From: Nocardia goodfellowii
GTDB lineage: Bacteria > Actinomycetota > Actinomycetes > Mycobacteriales > Mycobacteriaceae
Reading direction: 5' to 3'
Assembly: GCF_017875645.1 (NCBI RefSeq)
Contig: NZ_JAGGMR010000001.1
Location: 6,262,001-6,326,000 of the forward strand
Length of the DNA: 64,000 bases
A program made the position numbers and the translations under genes. Shown in pieces: positions 37,739 to 46,723 of the stretch. The first letter of the stretch is position 1, and each line of letters begins with the position of its first letter. The notes under the pieces were generated by a model. That model had not been told where the DNA came from, did no database searches, and saw only the letters and a list, made by a program, of their open reading frames with translations.

Positions 37739-38878
37739 CTATCTCGTGGCCAGGAATTCGGTGGAGTAATTCGGCCCGCTGCCGCCGCGCCGGTAGTGGT
37801 GGCCGACGCGCCGCACATACCAGTCACCGACCGCCCAGGGGGCTACGCCGGCGATACGCACCCGGGATTTCGCGCGCAGCGCCACGGTGCCCAGGGCGAT
37901 GCCGCGCCCGTGCAGCCCGAGTCCGGCGGTCGGATCCTGGGCCGGCCGGTAGGCGAGTTCGGCTGCGGTGCGGGCGGATTCGCCGCTGATCCGCTCGACC
38001 GGCCCGGCCAGCCGGGCGGTCGCGGTCGCCGCCACCTCGGTCAGCGCCTCGAGCGCGGCGCCGCGGCGCGCGCCCAGCTCCGCCGCGCGGTCGGTATCGG
38101 GTGCGGGCAGCGGCGCGGCGGTGGCGACGGCCGGGGCGGGCGCCGTGCGCGCCGTGCCGGTCGCCGGATCGATCGTGGCGGCGGCGCGGACCGGCGCCGC
38201 CAGCGCGGAGCTGCGCTCATAGCAGAATTCGAGCAGCGTGCCGCCACCGCGCGCGTAGGTCAGCTCACCGACCGGCTCGGCCGCGACGATCTTCGTCAGC
38301 GGCGTGAAATAGAAGTTGGAGGTGTCGACGCCGTCGAATTCGCAGAAGGCCAGGCAGCCCTGCCGCCGGGCCTGATCCAGGACGAATTCCCATTCGTTGA
38401 CATTGGCCGGCCGGCTCGGCCGGCGGGTGTCGAGCATGATGTCGGCGCTCGGCTCGATCTGGAAGGGCCGCAGGTCATTGGCCGGCCGGCCGACGACGCG
38501 GGTCAGCACCGAACTCAGGGTCTCCCCCGCTCGCCATTCGGCCGGATCATAGGGGCGGGCGGCCAGCCGATAGGTGAAGTCGAGCGCGGTGAGTTCGACC
38601 AGCTGCCGCCGCGGCGCCGCGAGCATCCGCGCCGCCATCACGACACCTTCGAAAATGTAGGTGGGCGTCGCCGATGCACCGAATCCGACGCGCACCTCGA
38701 GGCCCTCGAAGGAGGCGTCGGCGAGTACCCCGGTGCTGTCGTCGAAGCGGATGACCGCCTGGTCGGTGATCCGGTCGTCGTCCTCGACGGTCACCGCGGC
38801 GAGCGGGGCGCTGACATCGCGCCAGTCGGTCCCGTCGGCGCTGACCAGCACCGTCGCCGTCACCGCGCTACCGCTCAC
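37739..38878 (-). CDS. Late-control D (gpD)-like hub protein
   Basis: The protein has 379 residues. VVMAARMLAAPRRQLVELTA and LDFTYRLAARPYDP then EWEFVLDQARRQGCLAFCEF follow the gpD/gp27-type hub layout, and the C-terminus has AVGDWYVRRVGHHYRRG. The hub trimer connects the tube to the gpV spike encoded next. Its ATG overlaps the LysM gene stop. Confidence 0.8.
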   Translation of the reverse strand: MSGSAVTATVLVSADGTDWRDVSAPLAAVTVEDDDRITDQAVIRFDDSTGVLADASFEGLEVRVGFGASATPTYIFEGVVMAARMLAAPRRQLVELTALDFTYRLAARPYDPAEWRAGETLSSVLTRVVGRPANDLRPFQIEPSADIMLDTRRPSRPANVNEWEFVLDQARRQGCLAFCEFDGVDTSNFYFTPLTKIVAAEPVGELTYARGGGTLLEFCYERSSALAAPVRAAATIDPATGTARTAPAPAVATAAPLPAPDTDRAAELGARRGAALEALTEVAATATARLAGPVERISGESARTAAELAYRPAQDPTAGLGLHGRGIALGTVALRAKSRVRIAGVAPWAVGDWYVRRVGHHYRRGGSGPNYSTEFLATR

Positions 38879-39189
38879 CGGAACACTCGCGTCCGGTCGG
38901 TCCGGTCGGGCAGCTCACCCACCGGGATGTCGAGAATGTCACCCGCGCGCAGATCCAGCGGGAACCGCACCGGGTTGCGATCGGCCACCGCCCACCACGC
39001 CGCGCTGTTGCGCAGATAGCGCCAGGCCAGATACTCCAGGTCCTCGACGCCGCCGAGCCGATGCCGGTAGCCGGCGGTGTCCACCGCCGGGGTTCGGCGG
39101 ATGGGCAGGGTGGCGTGTACCGCGCCGTCGGCGCCGGTGGCCTGGTAGGCGCCCAGTTGCCGGTAGCGGGAATTGATCGAGACGGCCAT
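38875..39189 (-). CDS. LysM-type tail protein (gpX/gp53-like)
   Basis: The protein has 104 residues. LEYLAWRYLRNSAAWWAVAD then RNPVRFPLDLRAGDILDIPV is a LysM-like motif as in gpX and Afp7. It is thought to act as a clamp between tube adaptor and baseplate. It lies between the tube adaptor and the hub gene, as in other contractile injection systems. Confidence 0.8.
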   Translation of the reverse strand: MAVSINSRYRQLGAYQATGADGAVHATLPIRRTPAVDTAGYRHRLGGVEDLEYLAWRYLRNSAAWWAVADRNPVRFPLDLRAGDILDIPVGELPDRTDRTRVFR

Positions 39190-39199
39190 GACTGTCCTT

Positions 39200-39931
39200 T
39201 CACAGATCGAACACGTCCTGCGCCAGCCCGAAACCGGGAATCTGTTGCAGGAAGTCGTCTTTGTCGAGGCGGCCGCCGCCGAGTGCGCGCACGGCGTTGA
39301 TGTTGCGGGTGATCGTGTCGACGACGGTCGACAGCGAACGCGGCTGTTCGGACAGGGTCAGGCTGATCTCCGCGCGGGCGGCGGTGAGGTCCGGCGCGAA
39401 TCTGGTGATCTTGATGTTCAGATCGGTCATCACACACTCCAGGGCGATATCGCCGAGCTTGAGCTGACAGGTGGGCGGAAATTTCCACGCCGGTTTGCGA
39501 AACAGCTGCGGCAATTCGACCGACGGATTCATGAAGGACCGCAGTACCGCAAGATCCAATTCGATATCGCGCGGTTTCGCCGGACCGCGCACCGCGACAT
39601 CGGCCTCGTCGGGTTTGCCATTGGTGTCGATCGCGAATTCCAGAGCGAAGGTCCGCGCCTTTCCCGCCTTCGCGACCTGCGCCTGGGTGGCGGTGAGCAG
39701 GGTGCCCAATTCCAGCAGGTCGTCGTAGGCGCCGCCGGCCATGGCGAGTTGCTTGGCGCCACCGGTCTTGCCGACCCCGGCCGCCTTGGATTTGTCGAAA
39801 GCCCAGTCGCCCCGATCCTGGGACTCCTCGTAGGTGAAAGACCGCTTCTCCGAGAGGATTTCGGGGTGGTATTGGAATTTGAAGATGAGCGGCGGCAGGT
39901 TGAGTGCGTTCGCCAGATAACCCATGCGCAT
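39200..39931 (-). CDS. Contractile injection system tube-adaptor protein
   Basis: The protein has 243 residues. It starts MRMGYLANALNLPPLIFKFQ and has the strand/loop pattern with LLELGTLLTA and FPPTCQLKLGDIALECVMTD then INIKITRF-like residues typical of the CIS tube family (Afp7 N-terminal type). It caps or extends the tube towards the baseplate. It follows the three hydrophobic proteins after 8 bases. Confidence 0.75.
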   Translation of the reverse strand: MRMGYLANALNLPPLIFKFQYHPEILSEKRSFTYEESQDRGDWAFDKSKAAGVGKTGGAKQLAMAGGAYDDLLELGTLLTATQAQVAKAGKARTFALEFAIDTNGKPDEADVAVRGPAKPRDIELDLAVLRSFMNPSVELPQLFRKPAWKFPPTCQLKLGDIALECVMTDLNIKITRFAPDLTAARAEISLTLSEQPRSLSTVVDTITRNINAVRALGGGRLDKDDFLQQIPGFGLAQDVFDL

Positions 39932-39939
39932 GACTCCTC

Positions 39940-41736
39940 CTAGCCGACCTGCGGTACATAGGGCCGGGGCTGGAACAGGGTGCCCCGGATGGCGTCGAAA
40001 CGGTCCCGCCCGGCGATCCGGTCGCGGATGTCCGCTCCCGGTCCCGCGGGCTCCTCGGGCCGCCAGAACGATTGCGGTGGCGGCTCTTCCGGTGCGGCGG
40101 CGGGCGCGATATCGATGACGACCTCGTCGATCCGGATCACCGCGGCGGGCGCGCCGAGTTGCGGCTGTTTCGCGAAGTCCGGCCCGGCCCGCGGTGTGGC
40201 GAAGTAGGTCCCGGCCTGGTCGAGCAGCCGCCCGAGCCCGCTATCGACCAGCCATCTGCCGTAGGCCTCGGCGATGGGCGCGAAATCGGTCGGAGCCGCG
40301 GGCAGCGGCGGCAGCAGCTCCGCGGCGGTCCTGTCCGCTTGGGCACCGAGCTTGGGCAGCCGGTCGGCCAGGGTGCGATCCGAGCGTTCGACCTCCTCGA
40401 GCGCCGCCTTGTCCAGGCTCTCGGAGAAGGAGGTAAGTCCTTCGCGCAGTGCGGCGGTCGGCTTGCTCACCAGATCGGCTCCGGCGTCGCCGATCTTCTT
40501 GGCCGCGGCCTTGGCCTCGGTTCCGGCGGTCGCCATGATCTCGGCCAGATCCGGTGGCACCGGCGGCAGCGTCAGCGGGAGACGTCCGGCATCGCCGGTG
40601 CCTTTCGTTCCGGGCGACGGTGTGGTCGCGCCGTCGGCTTTGCCCTTCGCCGCCAGGAGCGGAACCAGATCCACCACCTTCGACAGCAGCCCGAACACCC
40701 GCAACGCCCCGATCTCGCGCAGGATCTTGTCCACCGCCGGAACCAGCCAGTTCAGCAACGCGTTCGCGGTCTTGACGACGGCGGCGCCGACCACGCCCAC
40801 CAATCGCAGTGCACCGTCCAGCACTCCGCCGATCGCGGTGAACACCGCACCGAGCGCCTCGGTGAGCGTCGCGGACAGGGTGCGCACCGCGAGCGCGGCC
40901 ACCCGCACGATCATCGCCAGTGTCTCCAGCGCGAGCACCACGACGGCGCCGCGCAGCACCAGCACATTGCGGACCGCGAAGCGCAGCATGTCGACAATGG
41001 CGTTGCGCAACCGCGGCAGCCGGTCCAGCAACCACGACAGCGCCGCGATCGCGGTCGGCACCACGGTGAGCAGACCACCGGCCAGCCGGGTCGCGGCGTC
41101 GAAGGCGACCGTCAGGGAATCCGCGAGACCGCGCCAGCGTTCGGCGTCCGACGGGGCGGGCCCGGGCGCGGCGCCGGCGGCGGTGGGGCGCGCGAATTCG
41201 CCGTGGGCGGCCCGCAGTAGCGCGGTGACCACCTCGAATCTGCCGCGCACCGACTTCAGCGTGGCCACCAGGTCGATCGGGGCTTCCGTCGCCGCGGGCG
41301 GCACCGCCGCGGGCGCCATCGGCGCGGAAATCGCCGGTGCCGCGGAGCGACCCAGACCGAGCCGGGCGATGATGCGCTCGACGCGCTCGACGATCCGGTC
41401 GATGGTCTGCAGCGATCGGGCCAGCCACCACGATCCGGCCGTACCGCCCACCACACCGCCGAACAGATTTCCGACGAAACTGCCCACGCCGCCCAGCAAT
41501 CCGGCGAGTGCGTCACCGAAACCGCGCCCCGGTTCCAGATCCGAGAGATTGACGACGTACACCCGCAGCGCCCCCTCGTGCAACGGCGGAGCGCCGAATC
41601 CGCCTGTGCCGGAACCGAATGCCGTCATGGCCGAGAGGCTGTAGCGGGTGGTGGTCCGCTCGATGTCCTCCAGCGCGCGGCGCGCGTAGCGGGTCTGGGT
41701 GAGCAGCAGGCCCAGGGCGGTGATCACGTCGTCCAT
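39940..41736 (-). CDS. Large hydrophobic tail-operon protein 3
   Basis: The protein has 598 residues, rich in Ala, Leu and Val. A glycine-rich segment LLGGVGSFVGNLFGGVVGG lies near residue 80. A long hydrophobic block around residues 240-330 (VLRGAVVVLALETLAMIV, LVGVVGAAVVKTANALL) could be several membrane helices or a tape-measure-like helical core. The C-terminus is proline-rich. It lies after two proteins of similar size and composition. I do not recognise the family. Confidence 0.6.
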   Translation of the reverse strand: MDDVITALGLLLTQTRYARRALEDIERTTTRYSLSAMTAFGSGTGGFGAPPLHEGALRVYVVNLSDLEPGRGFGDALAGLLGGVGSFVGNLFGGVVGGTAGSWWLARSLQTIDRIVERVERIIARLGLGRSAAPAISAPMAPAAVPPAATEAPIDLVATLKSVRGRFEVVTALLRAAHGEFARPTAAGAAPGPAPSDAERWRGLADSLTVAFDAATRLAGGLLTVVPTAIAALSWLLDRLPRLRNAIVDMLRFAVRNVLVLRGAVVVLALETLAMIVRVAALAVRTLSATLTEALGAVFTAIGGVLDGALRLVGVVGAAVVKTANALLNWLVPAVDKILREIGALRVFGLLSKVVDLVPLLAAKGKADGATTPSPGTKGTGDAGRLPLTLPPVPPDLAEIMATAGTEAKAAAKKIGDAGADLVSKPTAALREGLTSFSESLDKAALEEVERSDRTLADRLPKLGAQADRTAAELLPPLPAAPTDFAPIAEAYGRWLVDSGLGRLLDQAGTYFATPRAGPDFAKQPQLGAPAAVIRIDEVVIDIAPAAAPEEPPPQSFWRPEEPAGPGADIRDRIAGRDRFDAIRGTLFQPRPYVPQVG

Positions 41737-41739
41737 GAC

Positions 41740-43428
41740 TCACCTCCCGATCTGCGCGCGATAGGACGAACGCACGGTGGCGGCGAATTCGGTGGCGACG
41801 GCGTCGAGCACGTCGTCGGTCACCGGGCCGCCCACTCGCACCAGCACCCGCGGCACCGCCACCCGGGGCAGTGGACGACGGGCCAGCACATGCGGCGAGG
41901 TGGGCGTGGGGCGTCCGGGGCCGGGCCCGGCCGGCTCCGGTTCGACGAGATAGCGCGCGTGCCAGCGCTGTGCGGTGTGCCGCGCGTAGCCGTCCAGGGC
42001 GGCCGCGAGCGTCGCCACTCCTCCGGCGACGAGCCAGGATTCCAGGGCGAGGGCGAGCGGATCGCGCTGTGCCGGTTCGGGTTCCAGCGGTAGAACGGTG
42101 TCGGTGAGGTCGCCGTAGTCCAGTGCCAGGCGCGCGTCCAGCCGGGTGTTCGTGGCCGCCAGGCGCCCGAAGTCACCCGCGGTCGCCGCCAGCCGGTCCG
42201 CGATTCCGGTGAACCCGGTGGTCAATGCCGCTCGCACGTCGGTGCTGGTCGTCGCCAGTACCGAGGCGACGTCCCGACGGACCTCGGCGCCGAACAGCGT
42301 CCCGTCCCAGGCCGGTGTCGTCAGATGGAATTCCAGCGCGGCTTCCGGCTCCACCGCGGGCGCGTCGAACGGTCCCGGAGGCAGCCAGCGGTCGAGTCCG
42401 ATCAGCTCGAGCAGTCCGGCCACGAAACGCACCCAGGCGACCAGCACATGCAGGAAGTGCGCCAGCTGGGCGACGAAATCCCGGACCGCCGCGCCGAGCG
42501 CCGTCCCGAAGCCGACGGCGAACCGCGCCAGCCCGTGCGCCATTCCGCCGGCCAAGCTCTCGACCCCGCGGAACAGCCGCAGCATCCACGATCCGATGGA
42601 CCGCAGCCCGGCGAACAGCGCGCGATAGGTCCCCGCGAGCGTCCGGTGAACATAGCGCTCGGCCAGCTCGAGCAGGTCCAGGACGAGCAGCTGGGCACGA
42701 ATATCGAGGGCCGCCAACAGGATCGACGCGAGCCGTGGCAGCGCGACGACCAGCAGACCGGCCGCCAGCACGATCTCATCCGCTTCGTCGCCGAGGGGCG
42801 CGGCACCGGCGGACCCCGCCCCGGCTCCGGATACTGTGCCGGCTCCGGCAATGGAGCCGGCTGCGGCGGCGAGCGAGAGTGTCTGTGGCGCAGGGGGTTC
42901 GGCTGATGCGATCGCGACAGCGCGCACTACGGCGGCGGCCAGCAGATCGAGGTCGCCACCGGGCACACCGGCCCGCAGCAGACCTCCGTAGAGCGCGGCG
43001 GTCACCCCGACGAGGTCGAGCACGGTGCGCGCGCCGGGATCGAAATCCGCCGGCCTCGGCCGGTCGTAGCGGGTGATCGAGGCGTCGATCGCGGCCAGCA
43101 GTTCGTCCGCCGCCGCCACTAGAACGGGCACTCCCTGCGCCGCGCTCCACCAACGGGCCCATCCGGTCTCGACCTGCGCGCCGAAGGCGACGAACCCGCC
43201 GAACGACGCCGGATCGGGCTCGGCCGCCACCGGGACCACCAGCACAGCCGGCGCGGCCCCTTCGAAGGCCAGGACCGGTAGCTCACGCGAACCGAGGTCG
43301 GCGGCGCGCACCGTAGTCCCTCGTCGCGCGACCGCGGCGACCAGACCCCGTGCGGCCGCGGCCGCCAGGCGGTCCTGGCGAATCAAGGCGGCGAATCGAA
43401 TCGCGAGGGCGGCGAAGTCGAGTGGCAT
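41740..43428 (-). CDS. Large hydrophobic tail-operon protein 2
   Basis: The protein has 562 residues from the ATG at 43428 (GGAGG upstream, one base after the previous stop). It is Ala-rich. A central region around residues 220-350 contains ILVVALPRLASILLAALDI-like and GMAHGLARFAVGFGTALGAA stretches that may form membrane or lumen helices. The N-terminal part looks like a soluble alpha/beta fold. No family recognised. Strict co-linearity with tail genes supports a structural or cargo role. Confidence 0.6.
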   Translation of the reverse strand: MPLDFAALAIRFAALIRQDRLAAAAARGLVAAVARRGTTVRAADLGSRELPVLAFEGAAPAVLVVPVAAEPDPASFGGFVAFGAQVETGWARWWSAAQGVPVLVAAADELLAAIDASITRYDRPRPADFDPGARTVLDLVGVTAALYGGLLRAGVPGGDLDLLAAAVVRAVAIASAEPPAPQTLSLAAAAGSIAGAGTVSGAGAGSAGAAPLGDEADEIVLAAGLLVVALPRLASILLAALDIRAQLLVLDLLELAERYVHRTLAGTYRALFAGLRSIGSWMLRLFRGVESLAGGMAHGLARFAVGFGTALGAAVRDFVAQLAHFLHVLVAWVRFVAGLLELIGLDRWLPPGPFDAPAVEPEAALEFHLTTPAWDGTLFGAEVRRDVASVLATTSTDVRAALTTGFTGIADRLAATAGDFGRLAATNTRLDARLALDYGDLTDTVLPLEPEPAQRDPLALALESWLVAGGVATLAAALDGYARHTAQRWHARYLVEPEPAGPGPGRPTPTSPHVLARRPLPRVAVPRVLVRVGGPVTDDVLDAVATEFAATVRSSYRAQIGR

Positions 43429-43429
43429 C

Positions 43430-45178
43430 TCACTGCCCTCCGGCCGGGACGGACACCGCGTAGGACTGCGCACCCAGGCGCCGCGTCAGTTCCTCGCGTA
43501 GCGATCGCGCGTCGGCGGGCGCGTACCCGGGTGCGCGCACCCGCAGGGTGCCGATCTCCGGACGCACCGGTATCGATGCCTCGGGGCGCAGCACCGGCAG
43601 CACTCGCTCGGCGGCCCGCGGCGATTCGGCCTTGCCGTACACGAATCGAGCTATCCGCTCCGCCGCGGCCGACAACTGCGGTGCGTACCGGTTCCACAGT
43701 CCCGGAGTCAAGTACGTGCCGATCAACGGCGTCAGTGCGGCGATGAGCTCGGTCATCCGCACCCGGTCGGCCGCAAGCCGCTCGCGCAATCCCGCGCGCT
43801 GCGACGCGAAGACGCTGGGGCGGTCCGCCATGCTCGCGAGCGCGAGCGCGCCGCGTACCTGCCACACCAGCGTGGGCCTGATCGAGCCGCGTGGCACGAC
43901 GGCGCCCGCCTGGGTCAAGGCTTCCATCGTCAACGGCGGCCGGGCCGGTAGCGGAGTTCGCTCGAGAATCTTGCCCACCTCGGGGAAATCCAGCGGCGGC
44001 AACAGCAATTCGCGCCAGGTCGGATGGACCGGCGGCGGCTCCCCGGCCTTGTCGGCCATGGCCGCGGCCAACGCGGTGATCATCCGGACGGTCGGGTTCG
44101 AACGGAACGAATCGACCAGGTAGGTGACGACCTGTTCCAGGTAATCGCCGATCAGGCCGGGCAGCCGTCCGGCCTGCCGTTCCATCGTGTCCATCGCCAG
44201 CTCGATGCCCTGCCCGGCGACATCCATCAGGACGACGATCAACTCCTGGACGGGGGTCGCGAGATCGCCCAGCCCCCGGCCCGGCGACCGATCGCCGGTG
44301 CGGAACCGGGTCAGCTCCCGGCCCGCGGAGTCGACGATGGCGGCCAGCGCGGCCGCGGTCGTGGCCAGCGCGGCCCGGACCGCCGCGATGCTGCGGGCCA
44401 CCGGGACGAGCTGTGGCACCACCCGGGTCACGACGAAGGCGATCGCGCCCAGCAGCTGAGCAGCCACGGCGCCCATCCGATCGCCGAAGCGCAGCAGGGC
44501 CGCCAGCAGCGGATTGCGTACGGCCGCACGCGGTCCGGTCAGCAGCCGCAGCAGGGCCGTGGCCGCGGCCATGGTGGCGGCCACCGCGGCCGCCGTCGCG
44601 AGTACGGCGTCGATCTGCTCGCGCAGCAACAGGAAGGCTCCCAGCGCCCCCGCCGCCCCGAGCGCGGCCGTCGCGCCGAACGCGGTCACCCCGATCGTGG
44701 CCAGCGCACCGAGCTCGGTCACCCCCAGCGGCGACAACACGATTGCGGCGGCAAAGGCCAGGGCCAGGGCCAGCAGTTGCAGCACCCCGAACAGCACGGT
44801 GACGATTCCGAGCCGGCCGGTGCGGAACAGGAGCTTCCAGCCCTCGATCTGCCCGCCGGGGCTGAGCAGCAGACCGCCGAGCATGCCCGCCAACGCCGAT
44901 ACCGGGTTCACCACCGCGGCCGCACCGTCGGTCGGCGCACCCGTCGTGCTCAGCAGGCGCGCGTCGAGTTCGCCGCGATTGATGAGCACGACCCGGACCT
45001 GACCCCGGGTGTGCGGCACCGAACGCCCGAACCAGGCGGACAGGAACGCCCCGCGCCCCCGCTGGATCAGCACCGCCTCGGCGCGCAGCGTATCGGCCCA
45101 CGACAGCAGGGCTTTCGCCGCCGCCAGGGGCACCGACAGGCGTGCCGACGGGGTGTCCAGCAGCAGTGCGATCGGCAC
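43430..45178 (-). CDS. Large hydrophobic tail-operon protein 1
   Basis: The protein has 582 residues from the GTG at 45178, set by GAAGGAGG. Residues about 135-230 are strongly hydrophobic (LFGVLQLLALALAFAAAIVL and LGALATIGVTAFGATAALG), enough for three or four membrane helices. A second hydrophobic block covers about 250-300. The N-terminal 100 residues read as a mixed domain with FGRSVPHTRGQVRVVLIN. Unknown family; could be tape measure, membrane anchor or membrane-acting effector. Confidence 0.6.
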   Translation of the reverse strand: MPIALLLDTPSARLSVPLAAAKALLSWADTLRAEAVLIQRGRGAFLSAWFGRSVPHTRGQVRVVLINRGELDARLLSTTGAPTDGAAAVVNPVSALAGMLGGLLLSPGGQIEGWKLLFRTGRLGIVTVLFGVLQLLALALAFAAAIVLSPLGVTELGALATIGVTAFGATAALGAAGALGAFLLLREQIDAVLATAAAVAATMAAATALLRLLTGPRAAVRNPLLAALLRFGDRMGAVAAQLLGAIAFVVTRVVPQLVPVARSIAAVRAALATTAAALAAIVDSAGRELTRFRTGDRSPGRGLGDLATPVQELIVVLMDVAGQGIELAMDTMERQAGRLPGLIGDYLEQVVTYLVDSFRSNPTVRMITALAAAMADKAGEPPPVHPTWRELLLPPLDFPEVGKILERTPLPARPPLTMEALTQAGAVVPRGSIRPTLVWQVRGALALASMADRPSVFASQRAGLRERLAADRVRMTELIAALTPLIGTYLTPGLWNRYAPQLSAAAERIARFVYGKAESPRAAERVLPVLRPEASIPVRPEIGTLRVRAPGYAPADARSLREELTRRLGAQSYAVSVPAGGQ

Positions 45179-45197
45179 CGTCGTCACCTCCTTCGAC

Positions 45198-45368
45198 TCA
45201 GCGGCTCTGCGCGGCCTCGATGTGGGCGTTCTCCTGATCGATCTGCTCGACCAGCAGTCGTACGAAGTCATGGCGTTCCCCGACTGCCATGTCCATCAGG
45301 TCCGGATAGGACCAGTGCAGGTGGTAGGCAAGGAAGAACACCTCCCGGCGCAGTTGCTCCGCACTCAC
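45198..45368 (-). CDS. DUF6760-like small tail-operon protein
   Basis: The protein has 56 residues, starting at a GTG that overlaps the preceding stop (GTGA). EQLRREVFFLAYHLHWSYPD then LMDMAVGERHDFVRLL matches the DUF6760 pattern (E-x-x-Y/F-x-A-Y-H-x-H-W-S ... R-x-x-x-V). Such peptides always accompany the T4-type hub chaperone in contractile injection clusters. Function unknown. Confidence 0.75.
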   Translation of the reverse strand: MSAEQLRREVFFLAYHLHWSYPDLMDMAVGERHDFVRLLVEQIDQENAHIEAAQSR

Positions 45369-46183
45369 TCCGGAGCTAAAAAATTCGTCATGTCCAAGCT
45401 CGCCCGGATCTCGTGACCACAGGCCGGGCAATCCAATTCGCGCACCAGGTCGATGCCGGGTGCGGCCTCGTTGAATGCCTTGTCGATCAGCCGCCGATCA
45501 CCCAGGGTGAGATCGGCGAAGATCTTGGTGCCCAGCGCCTCCATCCGATGCGCCGGCATCTCACCCAGCCCGCGCAGGCAGCGGGCCAGCAGCGCGTTCT
45601 TCCCGAGCGAGGCGTTCTTGCGCATCTGCGGCGCGGCCGCGGACTCGTCGTCGCCGCGCGCCAGCCGCAGCGTCATCGTGGTGTGCGCCGTCCCGTCCTG
45701 GTCGAGGTAGCCGTCGCGCAGCTCGACCTGGATGTCCTCGGGTAGTTCGCCCTCGGCCAGCATCCGGGTGGGCAGATCGTCGAGGTGCTCGGTCGTCTCG
45801 AATCGCTCACCGCAGGCCGGGCAGGTATAGGCCGCCGCCAGTTCGTCGCCGAAGGTCAACGACCGCAAGGCGATCAGCAGATAGTTGCGGTCCACCGAGT
45901 AGAGCGCGTCGACATCGCGGCGACCGAAGTTCGGCAGGTCGCCCAGGCGCACGATGCAGCTGGCCAGGAGCGCGGTGACCAGCCGGCCGCCGTTGCGCTG
46001 ATTGGCCGGATCGGCCAGCAGCGCCTCGTCGCGCCCGGTCATCTTGCGCAGGGTGATGCTCCGATGCACCTGACCGTGTTCGTCGCAGAAGCCGACGGGC
46101 AGGCGTAGCTCCACCTCCCGTCCGCCGCGCAGCGGGCGGGGCGGTTCCGCGGTCACCACCGGTGGGGTATCCATCATCGTCAT
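45365..46183 (-). CDS. T4-type baseplate hub assembly chaperone-like protein with two CxxC pairs
   Basis: The protein has 272 residues from the ATG at 46183 (GGAGAG 6 bases upstream). It resembles the T4 baseplate protein family found in contractile injection clusters, with EVELRLPVGFCDE and the segment TLGDRRLIDKAFNEAAPG. YTCPACGERFE and LDCPACGHEI give four cysteines, so a zinc site is likely. It follows the tube gene and is coupled to the DUF6760 gene. Confidence 0.75.
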   Translation of the reverse strand: MTMMDTPPVVTAEPPRPLRGGREVELRLPVGFCDEHGQVHRSITLRKMTGRDEALLADPANQRNGGRLVTALLASCIVRLGDLPNFGRRDVDALYSVDRNYLLIALRSLTFGDELAAAYTCPACGERFETTEHLDDLPTRMLAEGELPEDIQVELRDGYLDQDGTAHTTMTLRLARGDDESAAAPQMRKNASLGKNALLARCLRGLGEMPAHRMEALGTKIFADLTLGDRRLIDKAFNEAAPGIDLVRELDCPACGHEIRASLDMTNFLAPE

Positions 46184-46194
46184 CGCGACTCTCC

Positions 46195-46671
46195 TCAGTT
46201 CTTCGGACTCCACTCGAGACCTTCGTGCTCGAGCACAATGGTTTGCAGCATCAAATTGGTCGATCCCGCCTCGAGATCACTGAATTTCGACGACTTGACC
46301 CAGGCGAGCCGGAACAGGAAGCGGCCCACCTCCTCGCCGTTGTGGTTCTTGATGATCGCGCCGTTGCGGCGCTTGCCCGACCCGCCCTGGCGCAGGGCGT
46401 CCAGGTCGAAGGTGTCGCGAAACCACTGCCGGAATTTCGCGTCGTCGTCGCTGCCGTCGACGCGCCGCTCGATGGTCAGCGGCTCGAATTTCACCTTCGC
46501 CGCCGACAATCGATACACGTGCCCGGTCCGCCCGTCGGGCTGCTCGGTGGTCTCCACCTCGCCCTCGCTCAGTCCGGACACCTTGCTCAATCGCGGGCTC
46601 CACGTGCCGTCGACCTCCATATAGAACTCGCCGGCCCGGTAGCCCTCCCAGAAATCGCCGACCTGTGGCAT
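46195..46671 (-). CDS. Tail tube protein (gp19/Hcp-like)
   Basis: The protein has 158 residues, normal for tail tubes. EFYMEVDGTWSPRLSKVSGL at the N-terminus and LEAGSTNLMLQTIVLEHEGL at the C-terminus are typical of T4 gp19-like tube proteins of contractile injection systems. Hexameric rings of it form the inner tube. It follows the sheath gene by 52 bases. Confidence 0.9.
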   Translation of the reverse strand: MPQVGDFWEGYRAGEFYMEVDGTWSPRLSKVSGLSEGEVETTEQPDGRTGHVYRLSAAKVKFEPLTIERRVDGSDDDAKFRQWFRDTFDLDALRQGGSGKRRNGAIIKNHNGEEVGRFLFRLAWVKSSKFSDLEAGSTNLMLQTIVLEHEGLEWSPKN

Positions 46672-46723
46672 CGAAACTCCTTGGTTACGTTACGAATACG
46701 GTTCTGTGCGAGACATTCGCGCG

